DNA from: an uncultured Clostridia bacterium
GTDB lineage: Bacteria; Bacillota; Clostridia; UBA1381
Direction: 5' to 3'
Assembly (NCBI GenBank): GCA_934476075.1
Contig: CAKSNH010000010.1
Location: forward strand, 1-64,000
DNA: 64,000 nt
Shown here: positions 60,391 to 64,000 of the stretch, in pieces
Position numbering within the stretch: the stretch's first letter is position 1
Layout of the letters: every line of letters begins with the position of its first letter
Notes under the pieces: generated by a model
What the model was told of the DNA's origin: nothing
Database searches by the model: none
What the model saw: the letters and a program-made list of their open reading frames with translations, nothing else
Position numbers and translations under genes: made by a program

Positions 60391-61816
60391 AATCCGAAAT
60401 TTTTTTAAATCCATGCGTTTTACCATGATGCTGACGTATTTCGGTGTTATTCTGCTGGTGCTTGTACTTATGACCGTATATATCCTCGGCATCCTCGGTG
60501 ACAGAATGATAGCGCAGGAGAAAACGGATTTATACACCAAAGCAAGCACCATAGCTGATACGGCGGTGTATTATATTGATACGGGCAACACCGCCGAGCT
60601 GGACAGAATAATCATGCAGACGCTTGCCGGCACGAATATACGGGGTATAGTTATCGACTCGACATACACGGTTATTTTCGATACCAATAAGGACGCTAAA
60701 TTAATCGGCAAAACGTTTATGCGTAAGGTGATGAAATCGGCACTTATCGGCGAGCGTATGAGTGATGTTTTTAAAAATGACGTGGATAGTTCAAGCAGTA
60801 TTGTGGTTGCCGTACCCGTAAAGTATAATAATACCGTCACAGGGGCGGTATATCTGCAAAATTCTGTTGATTATATCGACAGGACAGTGAAGTATATAAA
60901 AAAGAGTCTGATTTTCTTTTCGGTATTTATCAGTCTGCTTGCGGGTGTGATGAGCATGGGAATATCTATTGCCGTCACATCGCCTATTGATGAATTTATT
61001 TCTGTTGCAAGGGAAATATCAAAAGGAAATTTTTCAAAGCGGATTAAAGTACGGGGACATTCGGAGCTTGCACAGATGGCACAGGCGATGAACTATATGT
61101 GCGGCGAACTTGAACAGCTTGAAGAAAACCGCCGAAAATTTGTATCCGATGCATCGCACGAACTGAAAACTCCGCTTGCAACAATAAAACTTATCTCGGA
61201 CAGTCTTGTGTCAACCGAAAATCCCGATATTTATATAGTAAGGGATTTCCTCGGCGATTTAAGCGAGGAAGTGGACAGGCTTACCCGTATAATAAACAAG
61301 CTTTTGGCACTTACAAAAATGGAGAACCGCAAAACAAGCCTTAATTTGGAATACATCAATATAGCTGATTTGGTGACAAAAGTCATAAAAAAGCTGACCG
61401 TCACCGCCAAAAACAAGAATATATATCTGCACGCTGACGGCGATATTTCATCTCCGATTGAAACTATGGCGGATTTCGATAAACTGACCGAAGTGATATA
61501 CAATATAACCGACAATGCAATTAAGTATACCGACAGCGGCGGTGAAGTAACTGTCGGTGTTTCGGCAACCGGCGAAAATGTCACTGTAAAAATAGCGGAC
61601 AACGGTCCGGGGATACCCGACAGCGAAAAAGACAAAATATTCGAGCGTTTTTACAGGCTTGACGATTCCCGTGCACGAGATACGGGCGGTACGGGTTTGG
61701 GCTTGGCTATCGCAAGAGAGGCGGTGCTTATGCACGGCGGAAAAATCGAGGTTATAAGCAGTGTCGGAAAAGGTACGACATTTTTGGTTATTATCCCGAA
61801 GAAAAATGCCGATTAA
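60362..61816 (+). CDS. Membrane sensor histidine kinase
   Basis: Partner kinase of 484 residues. TM1 is near 22-45 and TM2 near 180-203, with an extracytoplasmic sensor domain between. A HAMP domain is near 205-255. The HisKA has SHELKTPLATIK with the phosphorylated His near 265. The ATPase has NAIKYT, DNGPGIP and GTGLGLAI. It overlaps the regulator gene by 29 bp if started at the GTG at 60362; an ATG at 60413 is an alternative, but neither has a clear ribosome binding site. Confidence 0.92.
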   Translation: MWVIITRTAKIRNFFKSMRFTMMLTYFGVILLVLVLMTVYILGILGDRMIAQEKTDLYTKASTIADTAVYYIDTGNTAELDRIIMQTLAGTNIRGIVIDSTYTVIFDTNKDAKLIGKTFMRKVMKSALIGERMSDVFKNDVDSSSSIVVAVPVKYNNTVTGAVYLQNSVDYIDRTVKYIKKSLIFFSVFISLLAGVMSMGISIAVTSPIDEFISVAREISKGNFSKRIKVRGHSELAQMAQAMNYMCGELEQLEENRRKFVSDASHELKTPLATIKLISDSLVSTENPDIYIVRDFLGDLSEEVDRLTRIINKLLALTKMENRKTSLNLEYINIADLVTKVIKKLTVTAKNKNIYLHADGDISSPIETMADFDKLTEVIYNITDNAIKYTDSGGEVTVGVSATGENVTVKIADNGPGIPDSEKDKIFERFYRLDDSRARDTGGTGLGLAIAREAVLMHGGKIEVISSVGKGTTFLVIIPKKNAD

Positions 61817-61819
61817 AAA

Positions 61820-61846
61820 ACACTTTTGAAGTATTTTCAAAAGTGC
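61820..61846 (+). terminator. Hairpin after the kinase gene
   Basis: Arms CACTTTTGAA (61821-61830) and TTCAAAAGTG (61836-61845). The T tract is weak and the antitoxin -35 of locus D begins at 61847. Confidence 0.6.
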
Positions 61847-61964
61847 TTGACATTCTGTATTCTGTAATGTTATAATTTAGATAAAAGGAATGGTTTTGAC
61901 GTTCCGCAGCTAACTAATTATTTTAAGTCGCTCATTTTGCAGAATGGGCGACTAATTTTTTATG
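61847..61964 (+). ncRNA. Antisense antitoxin RNA, type I TA locus D
   Basis: Promoter TTGACA (61847-61852) and TATAAT (61871-61876), 18-bp spacer; RNA from about 61883. A terminator with arms AGTCGCTCATT and GAATGGGCGACT ends near 61964. No ORF. It overlaps the end of the toxin gene on the opposite strand. Its 5' sequence GATAAAAGGAATGG (61880-61893) recurs exactly in the toxin mRNA leader (62070-62083, minus). Confidence 0.72.
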
Positions 61965-62029
61965 TTTTTTATCAAATCAACCAAAAGAGCGGTAAACGCA
62001 ATTATAAGTATCATTTGCATAATTTCCAT
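61952..62029 (-). CDS. Small hydrophobic type I toxin peptide, locus D
   Basis: A 25-residue peptide with one hydrophobic segment (MILIIAFTALLVDLI) and a Lys/Asn tail (KNIKN). AAGGGGGTG lies before the ATG. Sequence differs from the locus A/B/C peptides, so it is a second family, closer to the holin-like peptides of other Firmicutes loci. Membrane action is inferred. Confidence 0.72.
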   Translation of the reverse strand: MEIMQMILIIAFTALLVDLIKNIKN

Positions 62030-62124
62030 AATCAACACCCCCTTTGTGAGAGTGTCGGAACAGCCGCCGCCATTCCTTTTATCCTGGGTTACTCCCATGC
62101 CGTCATTTTTCTGACGGCTAAAAT

Positions 62125-62154
62125 ATTATATCACAATGTGTCACATATTGTCAA
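62125..62154 (-). promoter_or_regulatory. Toxin promoter, locus D
   Basis: Minus-strand TTGACA (62149-62154) and TATAAT (62125-62130), 18-bp spacer. The transcript begins with a hairpin (GCCGTCAG/CTGACGGC). Confidence 0.75.
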
Positions 62155-62209
62155 TCACATCAAAAAAACACTTTTTAAAATATTTGTAGGTTTACAATAA
62201 AATAAAATG

Positions 62210-62338
62210 TTGACAACTGCGAAAAATTTGATATAATAAAAATAGCAAAGGGATTTACTGCTTTAAAGGCAGTCAGTCCAAAGTTATTGTTATTTTAAAA
62301 TAACTGCCGACTTTCGACGGAGGGCAGTTATTTTTTTG
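62210..62338 (+). ncRNA. Antisense antitoxin RNA, type I TA locus C
   Basis: Promoter TTGACA (62210-62215) and TATAAT (62232-62237), 16-bp spacer; RNA from about 62243. Terminator arms AATAACTGCC (62299-62308) and GGCAGTTATT (62323-62332). Sequence matches loci A and B. Its AATAGCAAAGGGA is exactly repeated at the start of the opposing toxin mRNA. Confidence 0.75.
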
Positions 62339-62411
62339 TTATGTACTTCACTATCTGTTGTACACAAACCATGATAAGAAAAATAAATATATAATTTACA
62401 TTCATATCCAT
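62328..62411 (-). CDS. Small hydrophobic type I toxin peptide, locus C
   Basis: A 27-residue peptide (MDMNVNYIFIFLIMVCVQQ, then IVKYITKK) of the same family as locus A. AAGGAGGTGAT lies before the ATG, with the same inhibiting leader hairpin (TCACTTCCTT/AAGGAGGTGA). An open frame extends upstream, but that part is the structured leader. Confidence 0.75.
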   Translation of the reverse strand: MDMNVNYIFIFLIMVCVQQIVKYITKK

Positions 62412-62487
62412 AAAAATCACCTCCTTATTAAGGAAGTGACCAACTGCCCTTAAATTTCCCTTTGCTATTGGGTTTAAACCCAAAATT

Positions 62488-62516
62488 ATTATACAAAAAA
62501 TAATATATCCTGTCAA
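62488..62516 (-). promoter_or_regulatory. Toxin promoter, locus C
   Basis: Minus-strand TTGACA (62511-62516) and TATAAT (62488-62493), 17-bp spacer. The leader starts with a GGGTTTAAACCC hairpin. Confidence 0.8.
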
Positions 62517-62538
62517 TAAAAGAATTGCCGTAAAACAA

Positions 62539-62565
62539 AAGTGCCGTCTTAAAAAGACAGCACTT
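62539..62565 (-). terminator. pheT terminator
   Basis: Arms AAGTGCCGTCTT (62539-62550) and AAGACAGCACTT (62554-62565) with one mismatch, close to the pheT stop codon. Confidence 0.8.
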
Positions 62566-62586
62566 CACAATTTATATTAATATCTC

Positions 62587-64000
62587 TTATCTTAACTGAG
62601 CATTCAATTTTTCTTCCAAATTCTTCAATACCTTATCAAATACCTTGTTCACTTCTTCGCCTGTCAAGTTTCTGTCAGCCGCTCTGTAAGATACCGCATA
62701 TGCAACGCTCTTTTTGCCCTCAGGGATTTGTTCGCCCTGATATACGTCAAACAATTTGATTGTATCAAGCAGCTTGCCCGATGCCGAAACAATAACGTCC
62801 TCAATATCCGCAACAGGTGTATCAGCGTCACAAAGCATAGCTATATCACGAGTAACCGCCGGGAACTTAGGCAATGCCTTAAACTTGTTGTCACTGCTGA
62901 TATTTTTGAACAATACTTCAAAATTAATTTCCGCAACATAGCACGGAACTTCAATACCGAACTTATCCGATACGTTAGGGTGAATTTCACCGACAACACC
63001 CATATCCTCGCCGTTTACAGTAACCTTTGCCGTTCTTCCCGGGTGGAATGTCGGGTTATCTTTCAGTGCGGTGAACTTAACATTCTTAACGCCCATGCTG
63101 TCAAACAATGCCTCGCACACACCCTTAATATCAAAGAAATCAATATCCGCACCGTACATACCCATCATAACTATTTCAGGCTCGTTCGGCAATTTGCCCT
63201 TTTCGGTAGGAATATATATCTTGCCTATTTCAAACAATTTAGCGGTTTCATTTCTTTGGTTGTAGTTTCTTGACAAAATATCAAGCATAGACGCAACCGT
63301 TGTTGTACGCATGATTGATGTGTCCTCGCCAAGTGGGTTTGTGATTTTGATTGTATTTCTAAGTGCACTGTCGGCAGGAATATTCAATTTATCGAACACT
63401 GACGGGCTTGTGAATGTGTATGTGCATATTTCATTCATACCCTGTGACGTCATAATCTTGTTAATCTTATCCTGTGCCTTTTGACGGTCGTTCTTACCGC
63501 CCTTTGTAGCCTCGCCCGAAAGCAACGTTGTAGGGATTTTATCATAACCGTACATTCTTGCAACTTCTTCGGCAACGTCCGCCTCACATTCAATATCCGG
63601 ACGGAATGTCGGAGCAGTCAATATCATCTTATCCGTATCAACGGTAAATTCAAGCTTTTCAAGATATTTCACCATATCGTCCGTATTGATGTCTGTTCCC
63701 AAAAACGCATTGATTTTGTCGGGACGGAAAGCCAATTCTTTCGCTTTTCTGATATCGCCCTTAACGTCAATCACTCCGCCTACAACCTCACCGCAGCCAA
63801 GCATCTCAACAAGTTCGCACGCTCTTTCAAGTGCCGGCATTGTATTGTTCGGGTCAAGACCTTTTTCGTATCTTGATGACGCCTCTGTTCTAAGACCTAC
63901 CTTTTGTGCGGCAAGTCTTACCGACGCACCGTCAAATGTTGCCGACTCGAATACAACCGTTGTTGTGTCAGGCTTAACCTCCGAATTAAATCCGCCCATT
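62587..64000 (-). CDS. pheT: Phenylalanine--tRNA ligase beta subunit (3' part)
   Basis: The last 470 or so residues of PheT; the gene continues past the right edge of the window. Visible are the conserved MGGFNSEV region and RTEASSRYEKGLD, which belong to the catalytic-like core, the B5 domain (KELAFRPDKINAFLGTDI), the aminoacylation-fold part and the C-terminal anticodon-recognition (FDX-ACB) domain (LPKFPAVTRDIAML, then SYRAADRNLTGEEV). PheS should lie beyond the edge. Confidence 0.95.
   Translation of the reverse strand, partial: MGGFNSEVKPDTTTVVFESATFDGASVRLAAQKVGLRTEASSRYEKGLDPNNTMPALERACELVEMLGCGEVVGGVIDVKGDIRKAKELAFRPDKINAFLGTDINTDDMVKYLEKLEFTVDTDKMILTAPTFRPDIECEADVAEEVARMYGYDKIPTTLLSGEATKGGKNDRQKAQDKINKIMTSQGMNEICTYTFTSPSVFDKLNIPADSALRNTIKITNPLGEDTSIMRTTTVASMLDILSRNYNQRNETAKLFEIGKIYIPTEKGKLPNEPEIVMMGMYGADIDFFDIKGVCEALFDSMGVKNVKFTALKDNPTFHPGRTAKVTVNGEDMGVVGEIHPNVSDKFGIEVPCYVAEINFEVLFKNISSDNKFKALPKFPAVTRDIAMLCDADTPVADIEDVIVSASGKLLDTIKLFDVYQGEQIPEGKKSVAYAVSYRAADRNLTGEEVNKVFDKVLKNLEEKLNAQLR

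Overview
The window is low-GC bacterial chromosome of the Clostridia (Bacillota) type. This rests on AT-rich intergenic DNA, AGGAGG-type ribosome binding sites, TTGACA/TATAAT promoters with 17-bp spacing, an initiator tRNA with encoded CCA, a DUF1540 protein, BspA-type leucine-rich repeat proteins, an SLH-domain surface protein and many chemotaxis and cyclic-di-GMP proteins. It looks like a motile or surface-sensing anaerobe; I cannot name the species.

Layout. 0-12 kb: housekeeping genes, mostly on the minus strand. These are mnmA (plus strand), pyrG, an alaT/alaR-like aminotransferase and Lrp-family regulator pair, a DUF1540 peptide, the cluster sua5 - arginine phosphatase - rimI - tsaD - YhcC-like radical SAM protein, and a Na/Pi cotransporter. 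12-21 kb: pheA and DAHP synthase, two methyl-accepting chemotaxis proteins flanking an iron alcohol dehydrogenase, and a cytidylate-kinase-like protein. 21.6-28.4 kb: an AbrB-type protein and gltB-gltD, with a strong promoter and a terminator-like hairpin in the gltB leader. 28.5-29.4 kb: two tandem small type I toxin-antitoxin loci; the second toxin gene is split by a 91-bp dispersed repeat. 29.4-36.4 kb: murA, a 1429-residue PAS/GGDEF/EAL protein, and DUF2752 and CpXC proteins. 36.4-38.8 kb: a small AT-rich island with unknown small proteins, a membrane protein and a truncated integrase, ending at a tRNA-fMet gene. 39-47 kb: two cyclic-di-GMP sensor proteins, one of 1992 residues. 47-51.8 kb: carA-carB behind a short leader ORF and terminator that look like a transcription attenuator. 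51.8-59.4 kb: two tandem secreted BspA-like LRR proteins and an SLH/YcdB-like surface protein. 59.7-61.8 kb: a two-component system. 61.8-62.5 kb: two more small toxin-antitoxin loci of two sequence families. The window ends inside pheT.

How the parts work together. Glutamine-using enzymes (pyrG, gltBD, carAB) make up the nitrogen and pyrimidine core; carAB and gltB both sit behind terminator-like leaders. Signalling is heavy: two chemoreceptors, three large cyclic-di-GMP proteins and an OmpR-type two-component system beside surface-protein genes. The most unusual content is the set of four compact toxin/antisense-RNA loci. In each, the 5' ends of the two opposing RNAs share sequence, so the locus is an imperfect inverted repeat and the toxin mRNA could fold back on itself. 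One toxin gene carries a 91-bp repeat whose uninterrupted target can be reconstructed from the neighbouring copy.
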